Assembly (NCBI GenBank): GCA_907165275.2
Contig: OU015670.1
Location: 2,507,501-2,571,500, forward strand
Source: Zygaena filipendulae
Taxonomy: Eukaryota; Arthropoda; Insecta; Lepidoptera; Zygaenidae
Length of the DNA: 64,000 nucleotides
Direction of reading: 5' to 3'
The translations under genes and the position numbers were made by a program. The number at the start of each line of letters is the position of its first letter. The first letter of the stretch is position 1. This document shows, piece by piece, positions 32,518-42,344 of the stretch. The notes under the pieces are model-generated. The model saw nothing but the letters and a program-made list of their open reading frames with translations, was not told the origin of the DNA and did no database searches.

Positions 32518-35187
32518 ATGATCTACTGGAACGCCAACGGTCTTCGGGGCAAAACATCCGTCCTGAAGACCGTTCTGCGTGACCAGCGGATCGACGTGGC
32601 GCTGGTCTGCGAGACTCTTTTAAGGCCGACGACTAACGTAAAAGTCGCCGGCTATCATGTTTATCGCCAGGACGATATCAGTCCCCAGGGTCATGCCTAT
32701 AGAGGGCTGGTAGTGCTAGTCAAGCGAGGAGTCGTTCACCAACGAGTTCCCGCCGTGCAGCTCTCGGCGCTCAGCGCTCTGGGCGTCGAGCTTTGCATCG
32801 CCGGCAACCCTACGCGGCTGTACGCGGTGTACAAGCCGCCGGGCCTAAGATTCCAGCCGGGCGACATGCACGCCCTGCTGGAATCGAACATCCCCACCGC
32901 CGTTGCCGGCGATTTCAATTGCAAGCACACGGCGTGGAACTCGACCCACATCTGCCCGAATGGCAGACGACTCCTCCGCGACGCCGAGGCCCACGGCTAC
33001 GAGGTCGAAGGGCCGGAAACTCCTACGCATTATCCGGCCCAGACGTCGCATCAACCTGACGTCATCGACCTCATAGCCCACCGTGGGCTCCCCTGCCGGC
33101 CCTCTATAGAGGCCCTTCCCGAGGACATGGGCTCTGACCATGTCCCGGTCCTGGTCGTCCTGGCGAACATGCCACAGAGAGTCTCGCCACCAACGCCACG
33201 CCGATCGATAGACTGGAGAAGCTTCTCCAGCTCGATGGCGACGAGCACCCCCTCGAGGCCCCTCGTCTCTCCGGGGGACGTTGAGCTCCTAGCTTCGGAC
33301 ATCACCGCCTGTGTTCAAGGCGCCCTTAACACCTCCTCGCGCACCATGCCGACGGGGGGCAGGTTGCCCCCGCTCCCCGCCGACATTAGGAACATGATCA
33401 GCGAGAAGAGGCGCCTGCGCAGGCGGTGGCAGCAATGTCGCTGCCCTCGGATGAAGACGGAGCTCAACGCCCTCACGGACAAGATCAAGGATGCCCTGAG
33501 GGAGCAAGAAGCCGACGCATGGGAGAGGCGCATTGAGGCGGCAAGCGAGGACTGGACCAGTGTCCATCGCCTCTGCCGCCAACTCTCTGGCGCCCGGCCC
33601 CCGATCAGACCGCTCACAGCGGACGACGGTACGCTGAGGTACCGCGCAGAAGACCGCGCGAAGATCCTCGCCGACCATCTCGAACGCCAGTTCCGCCCGA
33701 ATCCCACCGACGATGTGGAGCACGTCGCAGCAGTGGAAGCCCAGCTTCGGGAGTATTTCGCGGCGCCGATAGCGCCGGAGGAGGACCCAATCGTGTTCTC
33801 CCCCGGTGAGGTGCAGCGGATGACCCGAAAACTGAAGCCGCGTAAGGCCCCGGGCGCAGACGGTATCACTAATGCAGCGCTGCGTCACCTGCCGTTTCGC
33901 TCCATAGCGGCGGTGACGCGCCTGTATAACGGTATCCTGCGCACGGGGCACTATCCCACCGTGTGGAAAACCGGCAGGGTCATCATGCTGCCCAAACCGG
34001 GGAAGAATGTCGCTCTCCCCGGCAGCTATCGGCCCATTACGCTGCTGCCTACGCTCTCGAAGCTGTTCGAGCTGCTACTGCTGCGACGTATGTCTCCGCA
34101 CATCGCTCCCAGGAGGGAGCAGTTTGGGTTCCGGGCGGAACACTCCACCACTCTCCAGTTGTCGAGGGTGATTCAGCACATGACGGTGGCCCTCAATGAG
34201 AGGGCGACCACCGTCGCTGTCCTCCTCGACATGGAGAAGGCGTTCGATAGGGTCTGGCATGAGGGTCTTCTGCTGAAGCTATCGTCGTCCGCGCTTCCCC
34301 GGCGTATAGTCCGGGTGGTGGCGTCCTTTCTATCCGACCGTCGCTTCTGTGTGGCGGTAGAGGACGTCACCTCAACCGAGCGTCTGATCGGGGCCGGCGT
34401 GCCACAGGGCAGCTGCCTCTCCCCGGCCTGTTACTCCCGATACACCGACGACATCCCAGTGGGGGATGGGGTCGAGTTGGCTCTGTACGCCGATGACGCG
34501 GCGTACTACACCACAAATAAAAACCCGAAGTACGCCGCGCTCCGGCTGCAGCGTACGCTCGACCTCCTCCCCGACTGGCTCTCCAAGTGGAGACTGTCGG
34601 TCAATGTCGGGAAGACACAGGCCATATGCGTCGGCATTAAATTACGCCCACCGCCACCTCTTCGCCTCTACGGGCAGGACATAGCGTGGTCCTCTCAGGT
34701 GAAGTACCTGGGGGTCACGCTGGATCGTCGGCTCACGATGCAAACGCACGTGAGAAACGTCATCGCGAGCGCTCGCGTCGCGCGGTATCAGCTGCGCAGC
34801 GTGCTCGGCTCTCGGCTCCCTCTGAGGGTAAAAGTCGGGGTCTACAAGACCTACATTAGGCCCCGACTCACCTACGCCGCTCCGGCATGGTACGCACTGC
34901 CATGTGCGTCCGTGCGCGCGAGCTTGGACTCACAACAAGCCATGGCACTGCGTGCCGCTGCCGGAGCTCCGCGCTGTGTGCGGAACGCGGTCATCCAGAG
35001 GGACCTGGGAGTCGAGCCGCTGGACGAGTTCGTCCAGCGGCTTGCCTCTCGGATGTTCGAGCGGGCGGACGCGTCGGACCACGAGCACATCCGTGGTCTG
35101 GCCCCCCTCCACGCCCGTCCACCCGAGGGGAAGCGATACCCGCGCGAGCTTATCGCTCGCGATGACGAGCCAACGCTGCCCATCTAG
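32518..35187 (+). CDS. element B ORF2: endonuclease-reverse transcriptase
   Basis: 889 residues from ATG 32518, 11 nt after the ORF1 TGA. It has the same domain order as in A: endonuclease with WNANG, CETLL, GDFN and SDH intact; reverse transcriptase with SYRPITLL, AFDRVWH, GVPQGS and YADD; no RNase H. Small differences from A (for example LRPTTNVKV against LRSATNLKV) show that the copies are close but not identical. Uninterrupted, ending EPTLPI. Confidence 0.92.
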   Translation: MIYWNANGLRGKTSVLKTVLRDQRIDVALVCETLLRPTTNVKVAGYHVYRQDDISPQGHAYRGLVVLVKRGVVHQRVPAVQLSALSALGVELCIAGNPTRLYAVYKPPGLRFQPGDMHALLESNIPTAVAGDFNCKHTAWNSTHICPNGRRLLRDAEAHGYEVEGPETPTHYPAQTSHQPDVIDLIAHRGLPCRPSIEALPEDMGSDHVPVLVVLANMPQRVSPPTPRRSIDWRSFSSSMATSTPSRPLVSPGDVELLASDITACVQGALNTSSRTMPTGGRLPPLPADIRNMISEKRRLRRRWQQCRCPRMKTELNALTDKIKDALREQEADAWERRIEAASEDWTSVHRLCRQLSGARPPIRPLTADDGTLRYRAEDRAKILADHLERQFRPNPTDDVEHVAAVEAQLREYFAAPIAPEEDPIVFSPGEVQRMTRKLKPRKAPGADGITNAALRHLPFRSIAAVTRLYNGILRTGHYPTVWKTGRVIMLPKPGKNVALPGSYRPITLLPTLSKLFELLLLRRMSPHIAPRREQFGFRAEHSTTLQLSRVIQHMTVALNERATTVAVLLDMEKAFDRVWHEGLLLKLSSSALPRRIVRVVASFLSDRRFCVAVEDVTSTERLIGAGVPQGSCLSPACYSRYTDDIPVGDGVELALYADDAAYYTTNKNPKYAALRLQRTLDLLPDWLSKWRLSVNVGKTQAICVGIKLRPPPPLRLYGQDIAWSSQVKYLGVTLDRRLTMQTHVRNVIASARVARYQLRSVLGSRLPLRVKVGVYKTYIRPRLTYAAPAWYALPCASVRASLDSQQAMALRAAAGAPRCVRNAVIQRDLGVEPLDEFVQRLASRMFERADASDHEHIRGLAPLHARPPEGKRYPRELIARDDEPTLPI

Positions 35188-35343
35188 CTTGGCTGACGGA
35201 GCCTAGACGCCGCCCTGACGGGCGGCGCCGGCTCCGCCCCGACGATCCACGCGGTCTACGGACCGCCCCCCAGTTCCTGTCCGTAGTGGCGGATAGCGTG
35301 GGATCGCCCACTGCAGGGGGCTCTGCCCCGACGCAGACACCTC

Positions 35344-35370
35344 TGCTGCCTCCCCTTCGGGGAGGCAGCA
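35344..35370 (+). other. 3' terminal hairpin of element B
   Basis: TGCTGCCTCCCC, TTC loop, GGGGAGGCAGCA: a perfect 12-bp stem, 26 bases from the 3' end. Confidence 0.9.
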
Positions 35371-35396
35371 AGAGAAGGCTCTTGTTGTTGTTGTTG

Positions 35397-35407
35397 TACC
35401 GACTCGA
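35397..35407. repeat. target site duplication, element B (3' side)
   Basis: TACCGACTCGA, directly after the TTG-repeat tail. Confidence 0.92.
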
Positions 35408-35870
35408 AATTCGTAAAAGAATTAATGTTAGATTTGTGTTGTGACACAATATTATGCGGTAGTAAGTTTAAACTTTAATATAGAGTAGCCTGACAATATT
35501 ATTGTGTTCGGCTTTTTTTTTTTTTTTTTTTTGACGACTATTGTTTTTTTTCCGCTCTAACCGGATAAAAGGTGTAAAGTGTACAATAATCACAAAAATG
35601 CCAGTTGCCACCTTCAAAAATGATCGGATCTATAAATAATTAATAATATACCTAATTATCTACTTTTATAAGCTGTTAATATCATTACATAACATTTTAT
35701 ATTATGTATACCTAATTTCAATTGTGAAAACGTAGGCATGCAATTATTATTATTTGTTTGACGTCCGACTTAACGGGAAACGTGTGTACATTCTCTCATT
35801 AACTTGACCGACGACCCTGTCACGCAATCGGTCAGTGAACGAGTGTTAGTTTTGTCTAGATCTTTTTGTT

Positions 35871-35886
35871 AGCCCTGAAAAGGGCT
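35871..35886 (-). terminator. histone 3' stem-loop, H1 unit 2 (variant)
   Basis: Minus strand AGCCCTTTTCAGGGCT, 175 nt after the stop. Confidence 0.9.
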
Positions 35887-36061
35887 GTTGTTTTTGCGAT
35901 CGAATCGCTCGCCGTGAGAGTGGATCGGGTGCAGTGCAAGCACGCACACACCACAACCGCCGAAGACACGACGACGACGTTTGAGCCGTGTCACCACGCA
36001 CCGCCATCATCATCAACACCACCACTAGTACTAGTGTTAAGATGACGCGACGTCGCGGTGT

Positions 36062-36865
36062 TCACTTTTTGGCGGCACCGGCGGCAGCCGCTGCGGTCGC
36101 TTTCTTGGTGGACGCTGCGGATTTGGATTTAGACGCCGGGGCCGCTTTCTTGGGCTTGGGAGCCTTCGGCTTCTTAGTGGGCGGTTTGGCGTTCTTCTTA
36201 GCTTTGGGCGCGGCGGCGGCGGCGGCCTTCGCTTTGGAGGCGGCGGTCGTCGCGGTCTTTTTGGCTGCGGCCGCGGTCGTTTTCTTCGCCTTGGCAGCGG
36301 CGGCCTTTTTGTCTTTGGCGACGGACGCTTTCGCCTTTGTGGGCGATGCGGCGGCGACTGCTGCTGCTGCTGCGGCTGCGGCTGCCTTCTTTGTCTTGGC
36401 ACCGGCGGCGACGACGGTGCTCTTCTTCTTGGACTTGACTGCGGACCCTTTAGCGGCGGCGGTGGATTTCTTCGCGGCCGCTGTGACGGCGGGCTTCTTC
36501 GCGGCGGCAGATTTGGATTCGAGTTTGAACGAGCCGGAGGCGCCCTTGCCCTTCGTCTGGATCAACGCACCCGACTCGACGGCGCTCTTCAGATATTTTC
36601 TGATGAACGGTGCCAATTTTTCTGCGTCCACCTTGTACTGTGCAGCTATGTATTTCTTGATCGCCTGCAGGGATGATCCGCTGCGCTCCTTCAACTCCTT
36701 TATTGCGCTGTTGACCATCGCCGCGGTCGTGGGATGGGACGGCTTCGCCTTCGGTTTCTTGGCTGTCGCTGCAGATGCGGCGGCTGCTGTCGCTTTAGGT
36801 TGTTTCTTGGAAGGCGTAGTCGCCGGCGCCGTAGCTTCGGCGGATACAACTGCTGTGTCGGCCAT
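36062..36865 (-). CDS. H1: linker histone H1, unit 2 (A152V)
   Basis: 267 residues. It differs from the other three copies at residue 152, where a C-tail Ala is Val (codon 36410-36412, GTC instead of GCC). This is the only amino-acid difference among the 22 histone genes in the window. Element D is inserted 111 bp upstream of the ATG, so the promoter is probably separated from the gene. Confidence 0.96.
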   Translation of the reverse strand: MADTAVVSAEATAPATTPSKKQPKATAAAASAATAKKPKAKPSHPTTAAMVNSAIKELKERSGSSLQAIKKYIAAQYKVDAEKLAPFIRKYLKSAVESGALIQTKGKGASGSFKLESKSAAAKKPAVTAAAKKSTAAAKGSAVKSKKKSTVVAAGAKTKKAAAAAAAAAVAAASPTKAKASVAKDKKAAAAKAKKTTAAAAKKTATTAASKAKAAAAAAPKAKKNAKPPTKKPKAPKPKKAAPASKSKSAASTKKATAAAAAGAAKK

Positions 36866-36965
36866 TGTTGTTTAATTTATTTATTATAATTTTATTAAAC
36901 GTATAAAATACAAAACAATCAATCACCTGTCACAGTTAAGATACTTTACTAGTAAAATATTAATT

Positions 36966-36976
36966 AAAAACGGCCA
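36966..36976. repeat. target site duplication, element D (3' side)
   Basis: AAAAACGGCCA; matches 42334-42344, single copy in units 1, 3 and 4. Confidence 0.9.
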
Positions 36977-37107
36977 GACAGGGTCTTCTTCACAGACCGC
37001 CCCTTTCTGGGGAGTGCTGTGGCTGCGGGCGTCGGGGAATGCCCCCATTGCCCGGGCTGTTCCTCGCGGGGGGCCACTACCCCCCGGTCCTCATTAGCGC
37101 CTATTGC

Positions 37108-39834
37108 CTAGGCGCTGTGCGGCATCTCTTCGTCTGCGTCGTCTCGTCGGGCCGCAGTCGGCGGTGTCGGCGACCGCAGGAGCTCGCGCGGCAGTGGACG
37201 TCCGGACGGCGATCCGTCCCGCGTCGGGGCCAGGTGTCGGAGGTGGAGGTGGCGGCTGTGGGCGGCGCGGTCGAACATGCGCCGCGCCAATCTCCGGACG
37301 AATTCCTCCACGGTCGGCATCTCCAGATCGCGGTGGATCACGTCATTCCGGACGTAGCGACCCGCTCCCACGATCGCACGCAGCACGATGTTCTGCTGCG
37401 TCTGGATCTTCTTCCTCGTTGACGCCGCGCACAGCGCATACCACGCTGGGGCCGCGTATGTGAGGCGTGAGCGGATGTAGGTCTTGTACACCCGCAGTCT
37501 GACCTGAATTGGCATCTTCGACACCAGAATCGGCCGCAGCTGGGCCCTTGCGGCACGTGCATTGCGGATGGCGTACTCCGCGTGCACGTGCATCCTCAGC
37601 TTACGGTCGATCCGGCATCCGAGGTATTTGACTGCGGGCTCCCAGCCCACGCCTTCGCCTCGGAGACGCAGCGGTGGCAGCGGCGAGAGTCGTCGGCTGA
37701 CCAGAAGCGCGGCCGTCTTCCCGACGTTGACGGCCATGCGCCATCTGTCCAGCCACTCCGGAAGAAGGTCCAGCTGGCGCTGCATCATGGCAGCCGCCAG
37801 CTCGGCCCGACGAGACGACGCGAAGAAGGCGCTGTCGTCCGCGAACAGTGCAAGTACGACACCCGTCTCGCCCTCGGGGACCTCGAGGACGGGGATGTCG
37901 TTGGTGTACACCGCGTACAGGCACGGTGACAGGCAGCTCCCTTGGGGTACTCCGGCTTCGATGGGGAGAGATCTTGAGTCGGCGTCCTCAACCGAAACGT
38001 AGAAGCTCCGGCCGTGGAGGAACGACGCCACTATCCGCACGAGCGCAGGTGGCGTGCTGGTCGTCAAGAGCTTGTAGATGAGGCCGTCGTGCCACACTCG
38101 GTCGAAGGCCTTCTCGATGTCGAGGAAGACCCCGACCGAATGACGGCCCCGGTTGTGCTCGACGCTGAGGTGGTGCAGCACGCGCACCAGCTGGAGCGTC
38201 GTGGAGTGGCCGTCCCTGAAGCCGTACTGCTCCTCGCGGAGCGAGATGCACGGCTTCAGCCGTCGCAGCAGCAGACGCTCAAACAGCTTGGCGACGTGGG
38301 ACAGCAGCGTTATCGGCCGGTAGCTCTCCGGGCGCCGTTTGTCCTTCCCGGGCTTCGGGAGGACGATGATCTTCCCCATCTTCCAGTTGTTCGGGAAATG
38401 TCCCGTGCGGAGTATCCCGTTGAAGAGCCTGGCCAGGGCTACCAGAGCTCTCCGTGGGAGCTGCCTGATCGCCGTCGGCGTGATGTTGTCGGGGCCGGCC
38501 GCCTTCCGCTTGGGGAGGCGGAGGGCGACCTTGCACAGCTCAGTGGGGGAGATGAAGGCATCCCCACCAAGCATCGGCATGGGCCCCGACAAAAGCTCGG
38601 CGACGCGGCGTTCCACTTCTTCGCAGTGTTCGCGGACTTCAGCTGCAGCAGGATTGGGCGTGAAAACGCCCCCCAGGTAGTCTGCCAATATTTCTGCCCG
38701 GTCTTGAGCAGCGTAGCGCCGCCTGCCCGCGGCATCCAGCAGCGGGCAGACAGGGGCAGGGGCACGAGTGAGGTGTCCGGCGGTGCGGAAGAGGATAGTG
38801 TCCTCCTCGCTGGCCTGGTCCATTAAGCGGTCCCAGGACTGGCCGCGGAACACTCGCACACCGTCGGACAGCTTCTCGGCGAGCCGATTGAGGTCACGCT
38901 TCACCAGCGGGCAGCGGGTGCGCGCCCACAGTTGACGGAGGCGGCGCTTGAGGCGTAGCTGTGCCTTCAAGTGGGCAGGCAGCTCGTCCAAGCGCCTGTT
39001 GGTGGTAGTCTCGGGTAATGTGGCCGCCGCCTTTGCTTGCTGAATCTTCTCCGTGATGAAGGCGGCGGCAGCCTCGACGTCTTCTGCGGTGCTGATGGGG
39101 CCACCGAGGTCGATGTCCCGGAGCGCATCGGCATATGCGCTCCAGTTCACCTTTTGTGGTGGCTTCCTCGGCGACTTGCGCGCGGCCGCCGTATCCAGCG
39201 TGACCAAAATCGGCAGGTGCTGCTCGTCGGTGTCGTAAATGACATCGACTCGGACCGGGCAGGGCAGGTTCTTGTGGAGAACGATGTCCAGGACATCCGG
39301 TCGGTGGGCGGGGTTGGAGGGCACGTGGGTGGGCGCGTCCGGGCCCAGCACCTCGTACTCGTGCCTCTCCGCGTCGGTGTAGAGCCTCTTCCCCTCCCTC
39401 GTGCAGATCCGGGACCCCCACGCGGTGTGCTTGGCGTTGAGGTCGCCGGCCAGCACTGTGGGAAGAGGGCTGTCCATGACGTTGTGGATGTCCTGGGCAT
39501 CGTACTCCGGCCCTGGGGGGCGATAGGCTGCGAAGACCCGCAGCTCTCGACCCTCGGCAGTCAGTCGCACTCCGTTGGAGCGCATGTACTGGAACTCGGG
39601 TAGCTCCAACTCTTCGTGTATGAGGTCCCGTCGTACCAGCACTGCAGTCCCTCTGTACGGGTTGCCCTTGGGAGAGACCTCGTCGCGACGGTACACGAAG
39701 AAGTTGGGGACCTTCAGCTCGGTTGACGGCTTCAGTTTGGTCTCGCCCAGGAGGATGACATGCGGCCTGTGTTCCTGGGCGAGCGAGCGAAGGGCGGATG
39801 TTTTGCCGGTCACTCCGCCCGGGTTCCAGTACAT
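37108..39834 (-). CDS. element D ORF2: endonuclease-reverse transcriptase
   Basis: 908 residues from MYWNPGGVTGKTS. The endonuclease region keeps WNPGG, GETKL and GDLNAKHTAW, but the usual SDH motif reads EQH (Gln205, His206), so the catalytic Asp is replaced. The reverse transcriptase has PKPGKDKRRPESYRPITLL, AFDRVWH, GVPQGS and FADD at about 664-667. There is no RNase H. The ATG is 5 nt after the ORF1 TGA (TGAGGCTCATG). Frame uninterrupted. Confidence 0.9.
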   Translation of the reverse strand: MYWNPGGVTGKTSALRSLAQEHRPHVILLGETKLKPSTELKVPNFFVYRRDEVSPKGNPYRGTAVLVRRDLIHEELELPEFQYMRSNGVRLTAEGRELRVFAAYRPPGPEYDAQDIHNVMDSPLPTVLAGDLNAKHTAWGSRICTREGKRLYTDAERHEYEVLGPDAPTHVPSNPAHRPDVLDIVLHKNLPCPVRVDVIYDTDEQHLPILVTLDTAAARKSPRKPPQKVNWSAYADALRDIDLGGPISTAEDVEAAAAFITEKIQQAKAAATLPETTTNRRLDELPAHLKAQLRLKRRLRQLWARTRCPLVKRDLNRLAEKLSDGVRVFRGQSWDRLMDQASEEDTILFRTAGHLTRAPAPVCPLLDAAGRRRYAAQDRAEILADYLGGVFTPNPAAAEVREHCEEVERRVAELLSGPMPMLGGDAFISPTELCKVALRLPKRKAAGPDNITPTAIRQLPRRALVALARLFNGILRTGHFPNNWKMGKIIVLPKPGKDKRRPESYRPITLLSHVAKLFERLLLRRLKPCISLREEQYGFRDGHSTTLQLVRVLHHLSVEHNRGRHSVGVFLDIEKAFDRVWHDGLIYKLLTTSTPPALVRIVASFLHGRSFYVSVEDADSRSLPIEAGVPQGSCLSPCLYAVYTNDIPVLEVPEGETGVVLALFADDSAFFASSRRAELAAAMMQRQLDLLPEWLDRWRMAVNVGKTAALLVSRRLSPLPPLRLRGEGVGWEPAVKYLGCRIDRKLRMHVHAEYAIRNARAARAQLRPILVSKMPIQVRLRVYKTYIRSRLTYAAPAWYALCAASTRKKIQTQQNIVLRAIVGAGRYVRNDVIHRDLEMPTVEEFVRRLARRMFDRAAHSRHLHLRHLAPTRDGSPSGRPLPRELLRSPTPPTAARRDDADEEMPHSA

Positions 39835-39839
39835 GAGCC

Positions 39840-41792
39840 TCAGACTATCGTCCGTGCTCCGGTGAGTGCGACCAGCCCCCGCATCACTGCCTGCATGGGG
39901 TTCTCCCCTGCAGCCAGCGCCTGCAGGATGTCGCCGAGGATTCCGACCACCACCGTTAGGGGGATGGACGCCGTCGGCTGGTCGGAATGGGCTGCGGGTT
40001 CTTGGGACGCAGCCGGCCGCTTCGCCCCTTTTGGGGGGACAGAGGTGCGCTTCGCTGGCAGTGGTGGCGCCCTGGACGCCGGCGCCGTCGAAGCCGGTGC
40101 AGGCAGCGGGGTTGATGCTGCCGGGTGCGGGGGCTGCTGTAATTGTTGCAGCTGCTGCTGTTGTTGGCGGCGGTCCCTGGCCCTCTTCTTTCTGGCGTTT
40201 TTGCGCGCGGCTCTCGACCGCTGCGGCGGCTGCTCCTTGGGAGGCGGCAGCGCTTGGGCCTCCACGGTGGGCACTTCAACCACCATGTCGGCTTCAGCGG
40301 GCTGCGGCCTCTGTGTCGCCCTCCGCCTGGCCTTCGCCGAGGGTGCTTGGGCCGGTAGTGGGGGACGAATGACGACCCCCTTCTTCCGCGCCTCACGGCG
40401 CATGACCGCACACCGCGGGTTGTTGGCGGCATGCGGTTTGGCGCAGTTGGCGCATGTGGGGGGGGCGTCCCTCTCCCGTGGGCAGTCCTTGGCGAAGTGC
40501 TCGCCGCCGCACCGCACGCACTTCTGGGCCCGGTGGCAGTTCGCCGACGAGTGGCCGAACCCCTGACAGCGGTGGCATTGTGGGATGCCGCGTCCACCAC
40601 GCCACGCCTCAACGGTGACTCCTTGCATGTACAGCAGGCTGTTGATGTTGTACAGCCTGCGTAGCTCTTCCTCGTTGAGGTGGTCCAGCTGGGCGTGGTA
40701 GATGCACCCAGGTCTGCCACCCCTGGGGGGGATGGCCCGGACGAACCGCACCGGGAACCCTCGCTCTTCCAGCGCGGCTTGGATTTCTCCCGGCTCCGTG
40801 TCCGCCGGGAGGCCTCTAATCGCCACCTTGGTCGGCCTCTCCGAGAGGAGGCTGTAGCCGTACCAGGAAATGGTGCTGTCCGCTGCTGCAGCCTCCGTGA
40901 GGTAGCGCTGCACCACCCGGTACTCCTCTTCGCTTTTCGGTATGAAGCGCACCCCTTGCTGGAACGGGCGCGCATTGACATCGTGGCCGAGACGTTCGCG
41001 GATGGCCGCGAAGTGCTGCGACCACCGCGGTAGACGCTCGGCCACGATCGGCGGGTAGCCCTTCGGTCTGGGGGGCTCCGCTGCGGTTGAGGGGTTACCG
41101 GGGGGATTGCCCGGAGAGGCCGGCCCGGGGGCCGCAGTGGCGGTCGCAGTCGTCGGCAGGCTGGCTGGCGCCGGGGGGGCGCGGCGGGGGGTTCCTCCCT
41201 GCACCGCCGCGGCGAATGTCGCGTATAGCGTGGCGTCGGACCCCAGCGGTTGGAATGGCTGGGTGTCTCGGAACTGCGGTGGCGGGGGGGTGGGGTCATC
41301 CTCCATCGGTTCTTCCACCTCCGGTGACGGCGATCGGGGGGGGGAGTGTCGGCGCGTCATCCTCCTCCCTTCGGTATGCGGCGGTGGGGCCCTCGCCTCG
41401 TCCTCGGATGTTGACGGGGCGGGGGATGCGGTCCTCATCGACGAGGACGAACTGCGGCGGAGACGCCTCCGCTTCTCGTCTCCGCCCAAGTTGGGGTCGA
41501 TCTCCTCGTCACTGAGGAGCCGACGGCGTGAGTCGACATCGGCGGCGCGCCTGGGTTCGCCCGCCCTCGCAAGTTGGGTCCGCGATGGAACAACAGTTCC
41601 AGCGGTGGCCGAACCGCGAGGCGGGCCTGGTGGCGCTGGTTGAGGGGGCGCTTCGCGGCTCCGAGGGGACTCGGCCAGCGACACGACGCGAATCTCGCCG
41701 GACTGCAAGTCGCGCCGTGCCACAGCAGTCAGGTCTACCCTGGCCGCCCTCCTCTTATCCGGGGGCTTCCTCGGCGGCGGGTGGTCTGCCAT
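39840..41792 (-). CDS. element D ORF1: gag-like RNA-binding protein
   Basis: 650 residues from ATG 41790-41792 (MADHPPPRKPPDKRR). An Arg/Pro/Ser-rich N-terminal half leads to a conserved region starting YPPIVAERLPRWSQHF and including VAIRGLPADTEPGEI. Three zinc knuckles follow at about 405-460 (CHRCQGFGHSSANC, CVRCGGEHFAKDC, then CANCAKPH with a final Cys). A Gln/Leu-rich low-complexity piece follows. Same architecture as the B ORF1, so RNA binding is expected. Confidence 0.9.
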   Translation of the reverse strand: MADHPPPRKPPDKRRAARVDLTAVARRDLQSGEIRVVSLAESPRSREAPPQPAPPGPPRGSATAGTVVPSRTQLARAGEPRRAADVDSRRRLLSDEEIDPNLGGDEKRRRLRRSSSSSMRTASPAPSTSEDEARAPPPHTEGRRMTRRHSPPRSPSPEVEEPMEDDPTPPPPQFRDTQPFQPLGSDATLYATFAAAVQGGTPRRAPPAPASLPTTATATAAPGPASPGNPPGNPSTAAEPPRPKGYPPIVAERLPRWSQHFAAIRERLGHDVNARPFQQGVRFIPKSEEEYRVVQRYLTEAAAADSTISWYGYSLLSERPTKVAIRGLPADTEPGEIQAALEERGFPVRFVRAIPPRGGRPGCIYHAQLDHLNEEELRRLYNINSLLYMQGVTVEAWRGGRGIPQCHRCQGFGHSSANCHRAQKCVRCGGEHFAKDCPRERDAPPTCANCAKPHAANNPRCAVMRREARKKGVVIRPPLPAQAPSAKARRRATQRPQPAEADMVVEVPTVEAQALPPPKEQPPQRSRAARKNARKKRARDRRQQQQQLQQLQQPPHPAASTPLPAPASTAPASRAPPLPAKRTSVPPKGAKRPAASQEPAAHSDQPTASIPLTVVVGILGDILQALAAGENPMQAVMRGLVALTGARTIV

Positions 41793-42333
41793 CTCCGAGG
41801 AGGCAGCTGCTTGTGGTCAACACCCTTCGATACCACCGGCCGGACTACAGTACCCCGCGGATACCCGTACGCAACCCACTCCCCTCGGCGCGTGCAACCA
41901 CACCGGGTGAGACCCAGGGGGGAGGCCCAGCGAGGCGCCCGCGAGCAGGGAGCGGCTACGAACGGGGGACGTCCCGAGCTATGGGCGTCACGGGTGCCGA
42001 TCACCGGTACACTTAAAAAGTTAAGCGCGCGGTGATCGACGAGTAGCGGGGGTAATGCACCGACCGGAGGTTAACAAAAGGGTGCTACTCACTGTGGCGA
42101 GTGCGGCAGCGGTGCTCAAGAGGGTGGTTAGCACCCCCGAGCTGGTTTCGGCGTCGCACTCACTATTCACTAGCACTATTCGCACAAGTTTGTTTCCACT
42201 GTTTCGCACACCTCACGGGCACACGAGTCTTTGCTATTTTTTTTTTTTTTTATAACGACTACTCGCACGCACACTACGCGAAGTATTACGGGTATACTGG
42301 TAACGGTTGATCTTGGCTCCTTTTACAAACTCA

Positions 42334-42344
42334 AAAAACGGCCA
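42334..42344. repeat. target site duplication, element D (5' side)
   Basis: AAAAACGGCCA, followed by the rest of the H1 upstream region (CCGTAAGAAAG). Confidence 0.9.

Larger units (their letters stand above)
29690..35396 (+). mobile_element. Jockey-like non-LTR retrotransposon B (family 1), both ORFs open
   Basis: 5707 bp on the plus strand, opposite to the histone genes. The 5' UTR is 29690-30139, ORF1 is 30140-32506, ORF2 is 32518-35187 and the 3' UTR is 35188-35396. The 5' end matches that of A. The 3' end has the shared hairpin (35344-35370), then AGAGAAGG and a CTCTTG/TTG repeat of about 18 bases instead of poly(A). The 11-bp target duplication is perfect. Both reading frames are uninterrupted, so it may be autonomous. 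Confidence 0.93.
36977..42333 (-). mobile_element. Jockey-like non-LTR retrotransposon D (family 2)
   Basis: 5357 bp on the minus strand, same direction as H1. The 5' UTR is 41793-42333, ORF1 is 39840-41792, ORF2 is 37108-39834 and the 3' UTR is 36977-37107. The domain plan is as in family 1, but the proteins are clearly divergent. The 3' end (CTTCACAGACC in the plus strand, ending at the target duplication) has no poly(A) and lacks the family 1 hairpin. Both ORFs are open. Confidence 0.92.
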
